A stretch of 64,000 nucleotides of DNA from Trichopria drosophilae. Lineage: Eukaryota > Arthropoda > Insecta > Hymenoptera > Diapriidae. The stretch is taken from contig CM059586.1 in NCBI GenBank assembly GCA_030407085.1, forward strand, positions 102,499,501-102,563,500, read 5' to 3'. Made by a program: the position numbers and the translations under genes. Below are positions 1-14,059 of this stretch, one piece after another (the first letter of the stretch is position 1; the number at the start of each line of letters is the position of its first letter). Below the pieces are notes generated by a model. It saw only the letters and a list, made by a program, of their open reading frames with translations, did no database searches and was not told where the DNA came from.

Positions 1-932
1 TTTAAGAAGACCAATAATCGTTTACGGTGTTAAATATGTCAAGAGCTTCCGTGGGGAAGACATAGGTAATTTCCAACTCTTCCTCCGTTTCGATCTTCAA
101 TACGAATTGTATATTTAATCATTTTATGGTTTTGTAGGTTATGCAAGATTCGAGGGTGTATACTTGCCACTTTTGTGGGAGCCATCGTTTTGCGTCCGAT
201 CTCCAATAGCTTTGGGCTACACCCGAGGCCATTTCACCGCACTAGTACCTATCGAACCTTATTCCTCAAGCAGGATACCCGCCCTGGCGCCCCACAGCGG
301 CGTCGGGGTAGGTGGTGGGCACAGTCCCATTCAGCAAACGCAAATGCAAACGACCTTTATGCCACTGATGGACCGGGAACGTAAGTTACTGTCGATACAT
401 TTCCTGAGCCCCGAGGAGATGGGCCGGGAGGAAACGATTTTGAAACAGTGGCTCGACGTGTGTACGACCGAAGGCGGTATCTTGGTCGCGCAGCAAAAGT
501 TACACAAGAGGCCACTTTTGGTAGCGCAAATGCTGGAGGAATGGTTGAATCATTACCGAAGGCTCCCGTAAGTAAGCAGCATCGATGTACGTATTATTCT
601 ATTAATATGCCGACGTTCCTTTTAAAGCTAAGATTCGAAGATTTTTACAAATAAAACGAAAACGATACGTTTAATTTCTTTTTTTACTTCACTTATCGGT
701 TTTTACACGGATTTCGAATTAGTATACGTCACGTGTACATTTTAACACGTATAAAAATCTCGAAACTTGATTTTAAAATCGGACAGGCATTAATTCCATA
801 ACTTTTCCGCGCGTAATCGCAATTTTACATGATTTTTTTCTTTTATTTTACAGTCAAATGAACGATGCAACGTTCTCTCGGCCGGTCGCATTGCAGGATT
901 ACAGCAGCGATGGCGATTCTGAGGACGAGTAA
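1..932 (+). CDS. trbd: Trabid (ZRANB1-like) OTU deubiquitinase, C-terminal part
   Basis: Three exons of a gene cut by the left edge: 1-65 (frame from base 2), 138-567 and 854-932, joined by introns with GT-AG ends (66-137 and 568-853). The protein reads LRRPIIVYGVKYVKSFRGED, then YARFEGVYLPLLWEP, then IALGYTRGHFTALVP, and ends in an acidic tail DYSSDGDSEDE. This matches the C-terminal half of the OTU domain of Trabid, a deubiquitinase that prefers K29- and K33-linked chains and is linked to Wnt and immune signalling. The His in GYTRGHF is the family's catalytic histidine. The catalytic Cys, the ankyrin-like part and the NZF zinc fingers lie upstream, outside the window. A Gly/Pro/Ser-rich insert of about 30 residues (ALAPHSGVGVGGG region) interrupts the domain before DRERKLLSIHFLSPEE; other Trabid proteins also vary here. 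The family assignment is secure. The exon ends are read by eye. Confidence 0.93.
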
Positions 933-2760
933 CGACCGGAGGGTGCGAATGATTAAAAAAAAGAAAGTTCATGTGTTTCCGCAAGTGTTTTAATTTTCTT
1001 CGATCAGTGGTTTCACGGACGCTAAACTTGCGAGCGGCGAAACTCGCAACTAAAAATCAGAGTGCGGAGTCTCGATCTCCAATTAATTTCGACCTTGCGC
1101 GTTCTGAGATTCCTCATTTTCGCTTTGCAGCATAGTATTTTAGTTTTGGGTCGAACGCGGATGATAAAAAAAAATGAAATTCTCGTCGTCGCACGTAGCC
1201 GAAATTGTAGATGGGTCGATTCGTAAGTTCTCGGCTTTCAATTTTAGGCGAAGAAACAAGACATCGAGTTACCGAAAAACGTTTCGGCCGTACACTCTGC
1301 ACGTCTACGTAATTTTTCCTGTACTTTTAGGATACGTCGCACCTTTTGGGTTATGTAATCGATCTCTCGAAAGCGACAACTCGAATCGGCCCCCCCCCCC
1401 CGCCAAAATTTTAGGGACACTCGAATCGATATTCGACGACGCGTCGTCTCGTTGCGGCAGAATAGAAATTTTGGTTTTTCTTTCGTTGAATCGAACGCAA
1501 CGACACGGCGATCGGACAGTCTCTTATTACGGCATTTCTAGCCAAAGTTGATACAACGACGCCGAAAGCAAGAATACCGTACGTGGGTTTCCGATGGAGA
1601 TAGCGGCTAATGCGAGGGACAAACGTCAGTCGCGAACGCTACGAAAAATTTTTCGAAAAATTTTACTGCTCTAACTTGGAAGTACGATTAAACGCGTACG
1701 TTTTTATTAATTTCTGGTAGGTGAAACAGTTACGTAACGGAATGCAGTAAAATTCGAGGAAAATTGTTGGCAGCGCTGTTAATCGTCGAAGCTTGTGGCC
1801 GAACGACGAAGTAATCAAAAAGAGTACAAAAGGTCGCACGGAGAATATCCCTTTCGTTCATTACGTCCGTTTTACTTACTACAGTGTCGTCAGAAAGACG
1901 ACACTGCTTTCTGTCCCGAATCGAGCCAATTCTAACGTAGCCTCTAGTCCTATAGCACGTCGGTTTTTCTTTCCTCATATTTTTTTTTTTAATTGTTTTA
2001 ATTCGCGCAACTCTTCGCGACGATGCGCAAAAAATCGACGCTACAGTGTACATCACGCTCTTACATTTTTCGTTTATATCTTAGTCGTCAATTTCGTAGT
2101 TATTAACGCAGCGAAAGGAGGCGTAAAAAAAGTTTTATGAAAAATCTAATCGATGGAGAGATTAAAAAAAAAAAACAGAAATCTATATTAATATAGAGTT
2201 TACGAAATGCATTATACCGAATAATATATCGATGCGGAGCAATTCCGAAGAGACGATTTCACCGTTGCATCGTCGGGGTAGTCGTCGTCGTCGACACGAA
2301 ATGGACGCGACGCGACGAAACGACAGCCGACGATACGCAAGTTTGTACGAGCATCTCACACAATGTTAATTTTCATTGTATAGCCGAAGGATTACCTTTA
2401 ATTGCGATAAGTCACCGTATATAGTCTTCGGATTAATCAGTTTTCACTCAATAAATTCATTTTTGAATTCGTTGAAGAGCAGATGTTTCTTTGATCGTCG
2501 ATATTCCGAATGCGCGCTCACGGTCGTTTTCTCTCTGAGAGTTTTAAAAGGTGCCCAATGACCTCTGGTGGCCGGCGGCGTAACTCGTTCGCTGAAGCGA
2601 GGTTAGGTACGCAGGAGAGGTTACGTTTGGTAAGAACGTTCGGTAATGTAAATTATTATTCAGTCACTCCTTTTCATTCCCTCGCGGTTGTGATTCATTT
2701 TCTGTATTATTTTAGCCTTGTGGTTTTCGGAATGCCTGTCGCACAATATAGTTATGTTTG
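933..2760 (+). other. Trabid 3' UTR and flank, CpG-rich
   Basis: No convincing gene is present. The stretch is richer in CG dinucleotides than the rest of the intergenic space (GTCGTCGTCGTCGAC near 2280; many TCG and ACG triplets). ORFs of 60-125 codons occur on both strands but show no recognisable domain. A C-homopolymer run lies near 1391. A possible early poly(A) hexamer ATTAAA is at 952-957 and AATAAA is at 2450-2455. It could be a long 3' UTR or the promoter side of an unseen gene. Confidence 0.4.
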
Positions 2761-4430
2761 ATTTTTAGTAGTTACTAGAGAAAGAGGAAAATAAAAGAAG
2801 TTTAAAATGATTTAATGAACGATCGATTAAGAATTTTTAATTATATTCCTGTATAATGTTACTTAATTTCACTGATTTGTTTATGTGTCGAATTTTATTT
2901 TTATTATTTCTACATTTTTCTTGTATCTTTCGTTTTATTATAATTTAGACTCACGAATGTTTGTAAAATAAAAATAAAATATAAAAGTTACATGAAATTC
3001 TATTTTTATCACAAAAAACAAGGATTGTACCCTTTTCGCTGAATGTTTTAAACTTTTTTATGTGTGTTTCTCATTGCATGTACAAATGATTTTTTTGAGA
3101 AGTTCTGCCCAGTTTGGTTCCCATTTCTTAATTGCTAAATGGAGCTAAAAATAAACAATAGATTATTTGTTCCGGACGTAGTGGCGGATCTTTTTTCTAT
3201 TTGATACTCTTCCGCAAGTAACGAAAGTTTACTTGTGCTTCCACGAAGCAAAATGTTCGTTAGATTATATTTATTTTAAGGTCGTTGGGTTTTTCTCGAA
3301 AAAACAAAATGGCCGTCATATTACGAGACCAAGAGCGAGGAAAAGTTTAAAAAGATATTGTACTTATAAAAAATATATATAAAATTAAATATGTAAAAAT
3401 ATTGGTTTTATGCTATCGTATTTTTAGCTGTTTCCTTAATCGCAGCTGTTCCTATTATATTCCTGTCCAAATTTTGATTTTACCAAAAATGTAAATATGG
3501 GAATAACAACAAAATTCTAATCGCTTTAGTAGATTTGGAAATATTTGATAGGTTATGTCTCCCTTGTTTCGCTCCTTGGTGAAAGTTTCTGTATAACATT
3601 AAGCAATTTCGAACCATACTAAGCGTACTATAAGAGTACAGGAAATAAACAATCATTAAAAGAGAATGTGGACTTTCAAAGAACAAATGACTCATACACA
3701 AAATCTGTACGTACAATAAGTGTAATTTAAGCGTGAATTTGAACACTTTTAACGTACATATTTAATGAACAAGTTTAAAATCTGTTTGTACGGTCCATTT
3801 ACTTTAAAAATACGTTTCTTTAGAGGTGTACAACGAAATTCACGCTTGAACGCTTAAGAAGTTAAAGAGGACTTAAATGTACCTAAAGTGTAGAATGAAC
3901 TTGGTACAAGTACTTAAATGAACACTTTATGTACACTTGAAGGCCATTCAGATGTACTTTTAGGTTATAATTCCTTTCTCCGTCGTTCCGCTTCGTTCAC
4001 GAGTAATTTTATTCGAAATGTACGTATGAATGTTGAAATTCACGTTTCTTTTTTCAGATTGAGATAATTCCAAGCGTTCTATAAGCGTGGATTTAAGCGT
4101 ACACGTAGACTTATTCCGTGAGATAAATGGAAATGGACGAGCCATTCCTTTTTTTTAAATTTTCAACGCTGTATCTTTCAATCCAATTAACATAGAATAA
4201 ATTCTTCATACACCATTTTCGAAAGTTCCCTCCGGTTTCAGATGGCGTCGTTAAAATTGACCTATCAAGCGATAGACAAAAATATTTGTCCATTCTTATA
4301 AAATACCGCCAGATTTTTTTATACTTTTTTTTGAAGCTCACATTTAGAAATTGAAAACGCTTAATTAATAAAAATTTCGAGATTGAAAAAATTCTAGACC
4401 ACTCATTTCTAACTGATATTTATCGAATTT
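2761..4430. other. AT-rich intergenic, AAGCGT-motif repeats
   Basis: No gene is seen. Between about 3720 and 4110 a short word resembling TTAAGCGTGAATTT recurs in both orientations (near 3728, 3838, 4045 and 4090), mixed with GTACxTTTAAxTGAAC-like segments. The same word returns at 6185-6550, which suggests remnants of one old repeat family. Confidence 0.35.
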
Positions 4431-4439
4431 TACGAATCT

Positions 4440-5215
4440 GCGAATAAAATTTAAGAAAAATGCAAATCCAAATCGCTGCACACCATTATTTGAAAAAAGT
4501 AGCTTTTTTTAACTAAAATTTTATTTTCAGCAAGATTTTTGGATTGAAATCGGACAAAGATATCTCGGTAAATTGAATAAAAAGCATCCATGGACCTTAA
4601 ACTTCAAAATGTACGTACCAAAATTTTTAATTTTACGATATCTATATCCAATATGGCGGCTTGCTATAAAAATCTTGGTACTATTTTGTTATTTTCGAAA
4701 ATAAGGATTTCAAAACGTGGTTTTGTTGCGTAACCAGGAACTTTGAAGTACAATTACATTCTGATAATAATGTTATTAATCAACGTTATAAATTAAAAAT
4801 GGCGGTGAACAATTTACATTTCTTTTCAAATTTGATAATAATTTGTATATAAGGGTTTCTGGACCGTCGATCAAGAATTTGGGGTTCACTACTTTGAATT
4901 TATAATGTTGAATAATAAATTTTTTATCAAGAGTGTTGTATGTCTCAAGGTATCAAACTGTGCAAGAAAATGTTGGTTTGGTATCGTTATTTTTTGAAAA
5001 AATTAAGTTGTTCAACATGTTTGCATCATGCCGCCATATTGGATGTAGATATTGTGAAATTAAAAATTTTGGCACGTACATTTTGAAGTTTAAGATTCAT
5101 GGACGATTTTTCTTCGCTGTACCAAGACTCTTTACGTGATTTCAATACAAAAAACTTGATGGAAATACTCGCAGTGACTTGGATTTGTATTTTTCTTAAA
5201 TTTTAATTGCAGATT
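4440..5215. repeat. Degenerate long palindrome (MITE-like)
   Basis: Bases 4440-4660 and 5030-5215 are inverted copies of each other. On the left are AAATTTAAGAAAAATGCAAA, then CATGGACCTTAAACTTC and ATCCAATATGGCGGC. On the right the complements appear in reverse order (GCCGCCATATTGGAT, GAAGTTTAAGATTCATGG, TTTGTATTTTTCTTAAATTT). About 370 bp of non-symmetrical sequence lie between the arms. There is no coding potential. It is probably an old non-autonomous foldback element; its exact ends were not found. Confidence 0.55.
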
Positions 5216-5271
5216 CTTCAAGTTCGATCAATTTTGACGTGAAATTCATCGAACTTGAAGAATCTGCAATT
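5205..5271. repeat. Perfect 24-bp inverted repeat with 19-nt loop
   Basis: Arms 5205-5228 and 5248-5271 are exact reverse complements built around GCAGATTCTTCAAGTTCGAT. With one mismatch, the stem extends to about 32 bp through the flanking AAATTT. It sits at the right edge of the preceding palindrome. If transcribed it would form a precursor-miRNA-sized hairpin, but there is no evidence of transcription. Confidence 0.7.
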
Positions 5272-5329
5272 CAAATTTAATCTCGGAAATATATGACAAA
5301 CTGACCTTGAAAACTTTCATGGATAAGTG

Positions 5330-5353
5330 TCCATTTGGTCCTTAAAGGGTTAA
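5330..5353. repeat. Solo piggyBac-like end (AAAGGG-TTAA)
   Basis: CCTTAAAGGG is followed by TTAA, the same right-end form as the two complete TTAA/CCCTTT elements in the window. No matching left end was found upstream, so this is either a remnant or chance. A similar lone end, AAAGGGTTAA, is at 40012-40021. Confidence 0.3.
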
Positions 5354-5719
5354 CAACAATGGACTCCACAATTCGTATATCACTCATGGAGCAATTTTAA
5401 CGACGGCATCTGAAAAGGGAGGCTTCGAACTTTCGGAAATGGTACACGAAAAATTGTTTCTTGGCCAGTCCATCGTTAGAAAGTTTGGATACTTTTGTTT
5501 GTTTTACTAAATTCTGTAACATTACACAATATTACCAGTAAGTTACAAAACTAACAGAAACTTGAGAAGGAATCACAGAACTAATGGTGACATTAGTTTG
5601 ATTTGTAGCCGCCAGGCGCGGCCGCGACGCTCGCTGTTCTACATTTATCGCTCGTACTTCCTGTTGGAGAAGTGCGATTGTCATTCGGTCATAAGGGATT
5701 CCTCTGTCAAGCACGACAT

Positions 5720-6765
5720 CCGAATATTATCAAATTATATGACGTTGATTCTTATAAGTACGATGACAATATATGACATAATTTTTCTTTAACAACTGGG
5801 CATGTACATAACAGTGGTTAATTAAATTTAATACTACGTTATAAACAATTCATTTAAGTAATTTTTAATATATATAATATTACATTAAATATCAAATAAT
5901 TATGTACATATATAAAACATATTAATAAATGTAAATTAATCAATAGTTATTTTCCTCCTAGTGGCATAAAATGAGATTTTACACACGCCAGGATGAAGAC
6001 AAATGTTACTCCCCTCATATTTTTGTGTTACAATAACTAAAAATGATTGAACTGTAACAAATCTTTTGTTTAAACGGTACAGTAAAAAACTTTAGTTACA
6101 TTTAAAGAAAAACAGTGTTGCATTAAAAGATGCAGCGTTGAAAGTTGATAAAAAGGAAAGGTTTTCTCGTCTTCAAAGCCCTGGTAAAAATCGAAGAGTG
6201 TATTAAGCGTTTCTTGTCTAAATTCACGCTTAAAATAGCATTTAAGAGTTTCAAAAGAATAACGGAAGAGTGAATTTAAACAATTTGAAGCGTCCGACAC
6301 CCTTCATTTTTACCAGGGGGGGGGGGGGGGGGTGTTAAAAGTATGAACTTTTACATTTTAAGCGTTCGGCGTTTTAAAGTTTACATTTAGGCTTCGTTTG
6401 CCACTAAGCGTAAATTTACACATTTTGAGCGTACTGTTTACCTTTTGAAGATTGAGAGAGTAAAAAGAAAGCATACTAGTTTAAAATCTGAAAATTCACG
6501 GTTCGATGACACTTACGGGTGCTCTAAGCGTTTTTAAAGCGTAAATTTAGTTATGTTTGAGGGTACCATAAGGTTCCCTTTTATCCGAGACGTCTAGTGA
6601 TTTTCTGAGTACTTTCTACAATTTTCACCCACAGACACGCTCTTACACTTTCGGTATATGTTTCAACCCTTCATATTTCCACCAGGCGGTTAGAGAATGT
6701 TTGTGGTTAAATTTATGACGGCGCAACACTAAACATGGTAACTAAAAAGTTACTAGATTCTTTAA
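5720..6765. other. AT-rich spacer with a 17-nt G run
   Basis: No gene. It contains AAGCGT-type words at about 6193, 6220, 6405, 6525 and 6540, and an uninterrupted run of 17 G at 6316-6332. The run could form a G-quadruplex only by slippage, and such runs are error-prone in sequencing. Confidence 0.5.
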
Positions 6766-7566
6766 CCCCTTGTGTTCTAGTGATCACCTTTTGTCTGTTT
6801 GATTTTTTCATCTTGAAAATCAATGTATTATTCTGCGTACTTCATTCTTTAATTACTATAAGCCTAAGGTACTTAACAAACGTATAAAAATCAATTTGAA
6901 ATATTTTTCAATTACATTAATAAATTATAAACAATAATATATTCCCCAAAAAATAGCGTTTCTTCAAAATAAATCGTTTGTAAAGAAATTCACCCTATAG
7001 ATATATATGGGAAAGTTATCATTTATACAATTTTCGTGTCACTGATTACGAATCCGAAGCCAGAATTTTGAAATTCAAAATGGCGGATAAAATATTTAAA
7101 TTTACATCGAATTAGACAAAACTCTGAATCTGGGGGTTTTGAGGTCGCTGATTACGAATCGCAAGTCAGAATTTTGAAATTCTGAATGGGGGATCCAATA
7201 TATGGATAACATTTAAAAAATTACATTTTATTAGACAACAAATTCAAAATTAAAATTAAAAACGCCGTTATAACTCGCTCTCACTGAAAACCCTCGGATC
7301 ACCCTAATTTAACTTTGACCCGTCATATTGGATCCGCCATTTTGAATTTTAAACTTTTCTTTTCCAATTCGTAATCATTAACCCCGAAAATCCTCAAATA
7401 AAGCGTTGTGTTTAATTCGATGTAAATTTTAAACTTTTAATCCACCATATTGGTTCCTCCATTTGAATGTCCAAATTATAACTTCGAATGCCCCAATCAG
7501 CGATCCTCTCACGAGTAAACATTTTCAAGCGATTTGGATGCAACCTGTAAAACGTGACACAAAGGG
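6766..7566. mobile_element. piggyBac-like non-autonomous element, TTAA flanks
   Basis: TTAA at 6762-6765 and at 7567-7570 flanks an 801-bp segment. It begins CCCCTTGTGTTCTAG and, read inward from the other end, CCCTTTGTGTCACG. TTAA duplications and CCC-starting ends are the hallmark of the piggyBac superfamily. No transposase ORF lies inside. The interior has three or more copies of the dispersed motif GATTACGAATC followed by AAATTCAAAATGGCGGA (about 7040, 7150 and inverted near 7330). Confidence 0.6.
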
Positions 7567-7570
7567 TTAA

Positions 7571-8973
7571 ACAGATTTGTTTTGTTTTCAGACAGTTCAG
7601 TTTCTAAAAATACTTCGCGAATTGACTTTTTACTGTTCGTTATTAAATAAACCACAGGTATTTTGTATTCAAGCAATTCTCAAGAAAATTTTTATTGACA
7701 TTTACATTTGAAACAAACAGTTTTTTCGTAAAAAGTATCTTTTAAGACTTTTCTTCATTCTTGTTACATGAGCCATTTGAATTTATTGAAAAAAGCCTCT
7801 CGGTACAAATTTATAACAAAAACGATAATTTAAACCATGAGCAAAAATTCTACATAAAAAAGGAAAGGTAGGTAACTTCAACCCTTCGAGGTATGCATTT
7901 TTCTTTGCATAGAATTTTCCTAAATATTATTATTTTGAAAAATTTATATTGTTCTAAATGTCGTTTTTCAGATTCTGCTTAAAAAATAAGCCGATACTAG
8001 CGTTTTTGTTTGTCGTTTAACTCAAAAATAGGAAAGATATGATTTTTTTTTATTTTGGTCCGTTTCGTTCCAAAACTACAAAATTTGTCGCCGCTTTTCA
8101 TCCCCCATAAGTTTATGGATATCTTTGAGATACTGTTGTGAAATGTAGGTTTCCTATAGTTTTTGGGTATGCTCTTTTTGAATCTGAAGTCCATTTTTCA
8201 ATATCAATTTCCATTTTTTAAATATGGCTACTTAAACGAAAAAATCGAAAAATTGTTTAATAAACTGCAATTTTTATTGAGTGGCATAATGAATTTTACT
8301 AAAAGTTGGTCAATATTACGATTTAAATTACAAAATAACGCTATTGATACCTTGTCATTTTTTTTATGAATATGAAAATTGTTTTTAAGGTGGCTGAATT
8401 CAAATCCGTTATTAAATTTTGAAAATTCTAAATGTCGGATCCAATGACTTTGAAAACCTCTATATACTGAATACCAGACAATTTTTTTTTAATTTCATAA
8501 AGCCATATTGGATTCGCCATTTTCGATTTCCAAAATTTAATGGATTATAGATTTTATGATATTTTGTTTACATTTTCAAGTGGAAAAAGCGTAAGATGTT
8601 TTTGTAGGTTATGTTTCTATTTGTTGACAGTATTTTAAAGGATTATAAATGAGTAGTTATTGAGCTATCACGATAAATTTGGTCGGATTCATTATTTTTA
8701 CAATTTCACTTTCTAAATATTCCTAATATAGTCGCGATGCGTTCGACAGTCAAGTCACTAGATAGTATTTTACGTCTCATATACGTACATACATACGTAT
8801 TTAACCATATCACTTAACACAGTTCACATGAATGCTTTCTTCTCATTGGTCCGTGTGATATCACGATTCCCCTAGGAATCCCCTATCGTCGCACTTGTGA
8901 ACCCGGCTTAAGCTTTCTTGCTTTGGTTCTCGACGTCCATTTGTGTTTTTTTCTTTTCCGATCACGGTACAAC
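7571..8973. other. AT-rich intergenic upstream of RpS15
   Basis: No gene is seen. The last ~150 bp (from about 8820) becomes less AT-rich and ends with pyrimidine runs before the RpS15 start codon, as expected for a ribosomal-protein promoter. Confidence 0.4.
8949..8973 (+). promoter_or_regulatory. Probable 5' TOP tract and leader of RpS15
   Basis: TTTTTTCTTTTCCGATC lies just before the RpS15 ATG. Ribosomal-protein mRNAs typically start at a C inside such a pyrimidine tract, for TOR-dependent translation. CTTTTCC at about 8954 would be the start, giving a short leader of about 20 nt. The transcription start is inferred, not shown. Confidence 0.4.
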
Positions 8974-11243
<2,270 letters not shown>

Positions 11244-11258
11244 ACTCTGTTATTCGTT

Positions 11259-11264
11259 AATAAA
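11259..11264 (+). terminator. RpS15 poly(A) signal
   Basis: AATAAA lies 16 bases after the stop codon, so the 3' UTR is very short, as is usual for ribosomal-protein mRNAs. Confidence 0.75.
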
Positions 11265-11401
11265 ATGGTATAAAATCATATTGGTGTTAATATTTTTCTA
11301 TAAATTGTCACGACCTTTCCAATAAATGTTTCGATTTAATATATGTCATTGGAGTAAACGTAAAATATCTAGAGTGACATCGAATATAAATAAATACAAT
11401 T

Positions 11402-11607
11402 CAGTAGAACCTCCGTTATCGAATATTTCGGTTATCGAATATTCAGACGCCTCCGTTAACGAATAATTTCCCCTCATTTAGTCTCCCCACTCTAGACACC
11501 ACGTTGTAGATGGCCGACATAGAGTATCGATACGTCGCGTTGATTCGATTCATATATCGATACAATCTCGCTAACAAAGTGAAGGACAATAAAGTGAAGT
11601 TCTACTG
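11402..11607. mobile_element. Tigger-like MITE with two different ends
   Basis: It starts CAGTAGAACCTCC and ends TTCTACTG-TA, but beyond the shared first ~9 bases the ends do not match. The left repeats GTTATCGAATA-type words three times. The right end, read inward, gives CAGTAGAACTTCACTTTATT, the end type of the neighbouring element at 12769-12953. It looks like a chimera of two subfamilies. TA is present only on the right. Confidence 0.55.
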
Positions 11608-12275
11608 TACGTTTTATTTCGGTTTCTTGTCCATTTTCATTGAAATTCTTTCGTTCTAATCTGATATAATACGTTAATAGAACATAAACATAACCTAAAA
11701 AACATTGAGTAGCAGTTTTTTTACAAGAAAACAGAAAATGTAATCAATTTCACCGGAACTAAAATAATACATTTATATTGGACGTCCATTTTGAACGTGA
11801 AAACGTTGCAAAAAGTTTTCGGTCATTATGTGTAGTCAAAATAAAAAATTTTATTATTTCAATATATTCACCTTGTAGAGCATCAAATTACCTTTAAAAT
11901 GAAAAAAAATAATTAGTTTTTCGACCAAAATTGAGCGAGAAAATTCAGGTTGAATTCTGAAAAAATAAGGCCTCTGCATCATACAGTTTTACGTGCTATT
12001 CAGGGGACTTCTATTTATTTACAAATTTTTAAGTCGATGTTTTAATTGTAAACCGATCTATAACCACAATTTCAACTATACTGCCATAAAGGCTATATAT
12101 TGAACCTTATTTATGAATTTTTTCAGAATTTTAAAAATGGTCCATCTTTCAAAAAATATAAAATGAAAACTTTAAAATGATTTTTTAACGTCATCCTGTA
12201 ATAATGCGTAAAATTGGATATTTTCACAAGAAAAGCCACCAAAAAAACTATGAAAAACATTTGTTTTTCTTTATA
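11608..12275. other. Intergenic, nothing recognised
   Basis: AT-rich sequence without a supported gene or a clear repeat. Confidence 0.3.
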
Positions 12276-12552
12276 CAGTAGGGTCTCCCTTATTGCATAC
12301 TGCAGATTTTTCAAAATGGCGGCGGTCTCCCTTATTCTCTACCTTCTCTACTTCCCCTTTACCCCCACTCTTAGTTGTCGACGGTCGACAACACTGATAT
12401 ATGATAGACATAACGGTTCGAGATTCGCTCAGTCGCGAAGGTTAGGTTAGGATGCAATGGAGGAGGGAAGCCGACCGAAGGGGAATATATTCAATAAGAG
12501 ATCCTAAATCCAGAGAACAAGAGATGTCTAGAGAATAAGGGAGACCCTACTG
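12276..12552. mobile_element. Tigger-like MITE, TTATTC word family
   Basis: 277 bp between TA dinucleotides (12274-12275 and 12553-12554). The left end is CAGTAGGGTCTCCCTTATT and the right end is its complement, AATAAGGGAGACCCTACTG. The word TCTCCCTTATT is repeated about 50 bp inside the left end, after a CAAAATGGCGGCGG core. TA targets and CAGTAG ends fit pogo/Tigger members of Tc1-mariner. There is no ORF for a transposase. Confidence 0.75.
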
Positions 12553-12768
12553 TAATACAAAAAAATATATAATTCGATGCACTTCGAATTTTCTCAATTC
12601 GAAACGTCAAGAAACCGGACTGGGAACGTCATTTTTCAATTCGATATTATTCTTTTTCGTTTCGTTGGGTTGACCCACTACAAAGTTATCATCGAATCTG
12701 ACCAGAATAAGGAGAATTTGAAAAATAGTCGCACATGATTTCTTCCGGTGATAATATACTAGAACTTC

Positions 12769-12953
12769 ACTTTATTGTCCTACTCGAGGTTTTGCCTTTC
12801 GCTTTGTTGTCCGACAAATGCGCATCGTTTCTTGCGCACCTTACAGCCGACACAATAGGCACAACACCGGAATTACGAAAGAGGGAAGAAGAACTAAATA
12901 CCTGAAGGGAATCTTGCTAATAATGTGAAGGACAATAAAGTGAAGTTCTACGG
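12769..12953. mobile_element. Degraded Tigger-like MITE, CTTTATTGTCC family
   Basis: TAGAACTTCACTTTATTGTC opens the segment and GACAATAAAGTGAAGTTCTA closes it. The terminal CAGTAG/CTACTG has decayed at both ends. It is the same subfamily as the right end of 11402-11607. Confidence 0.5.
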
Positions 12954-13250
12954 TCTTCCAAAACTTCTCCAAATTAACCTCTAGATCGTTGCGTACGAAA
13001 TAACATTGAAGACCTAGAGTAGACCTAGTGGGAGTTTGTAGTAAACTATCAACAATGATAGGAATAATTAGCCTGTAACCACCGAATTAATTCGCGACAT
13101 ATATTCACCGATTCCTTTCATTGGGACACTTAAAGACTTTCTCAGTTAATAATTCGTTAGGTAATAGAATTGCCCCGAAAACCTACATCTAACAAAACTC
13201 TACAATACTGACGAGCTAACACTACCCAACTGTGACACTCCATTACAAAA

Positions 13251-13795
13251 ATAATCGATACGTATTTTTTTATATCAGCAAAGAAGAAGGTTTAAGGGTT
13301 GAAATTGATCCCTGAATTGCTCGAAATCCTCTAAAATGTACGATGGCATGCACGCACATGTGAAGTTAAACTTGTTTCCATAAAAGTTGCTGTCTGAGGA
13401 TTTTTTTGGTTCGCTGATTTTGATTCTGAAGTAAAATTTTTTAGATTCAAAATGGAGCACCGAAAATTGCGGGCCAAATTTTATAAAAGTTTTTTCGTAA
13501 AAAGTACTGCATAGAGATTTTTGGAGTCGTGATTTTCTATATGAAAAACGAAAAACCTTTGTAATATTTGCTCTGCCACTTTGGTTCCGACATTTTCATT
13601 TTGGTAAATATGATCTCAGATTCGAAATTAGCGACCAAAAAAATCCTCAGATATTTTATTTTATTTTATGGAAATAAGTTTTCCTTCATATCTGCGAGCA
13701 AATTATTATACATTTTAAGGATTTTCGAGGAATTCAGGGATCAGTTTCAACCCTTAAACCCTTTCTTTGTCGATAAAGAAATACGTATCGATTAT
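13251..13795. repeat. 545-bp palindromic element
   Basis: The arms begin ATAATCGATACGTATTT and end AAATACGTATCGATTAT. Inside, AAGGTTTAAGGGTTGAAA and CCTGAATTGCTCGAAATCCT on the left are mirrored by AGGATTTTCGAGGAATTCAG and TTTCAACCCTTAAACCCTTT on the right. The 136-codon ORF on the right arm is a by-product. It is a foldback or MITE type of unknown superfamily. Confidence 0.6.
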
Positions 13796-14059
13796 ACAGC
13801 CCCACAAAATTTTGTTGTCCTACAAGTAAGATTCGATTCTGATAGGATTTTCACACCAGAATCTAAATACGACCGCGCAAATAGCCAATTGGCTTTAATT
13901 TTTGCCAAAATTGAAGGTCAAAGTTGTAACAAATCGTGTTTTAGTACCTTTCTTTCGTTTTTTCCGAAAAATAGTTAAGAACCATAATTAATTTGAAGTC
14001 ATTCGAATTTCAAAAAGTTCGTTGGGCACATTGGTTCTGCCATTTTGCATTTCTTGATT

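Noticed and set aside
1174..1551. 125-codon ORF downstream of Trabid
   Set aside because: No domain, a C homopolymer runs through it, and the composition is as expected by chance in CpG-rich sequence.
1981..2000. Poly-T tract as an RNA polymerase III terminator
   Set aside because: No A or B box upstream; ordinary T run.
13568..13978. 136-codon ORF
   Set aside because: Half of it is the right arm of a palindromic element; no known domain.
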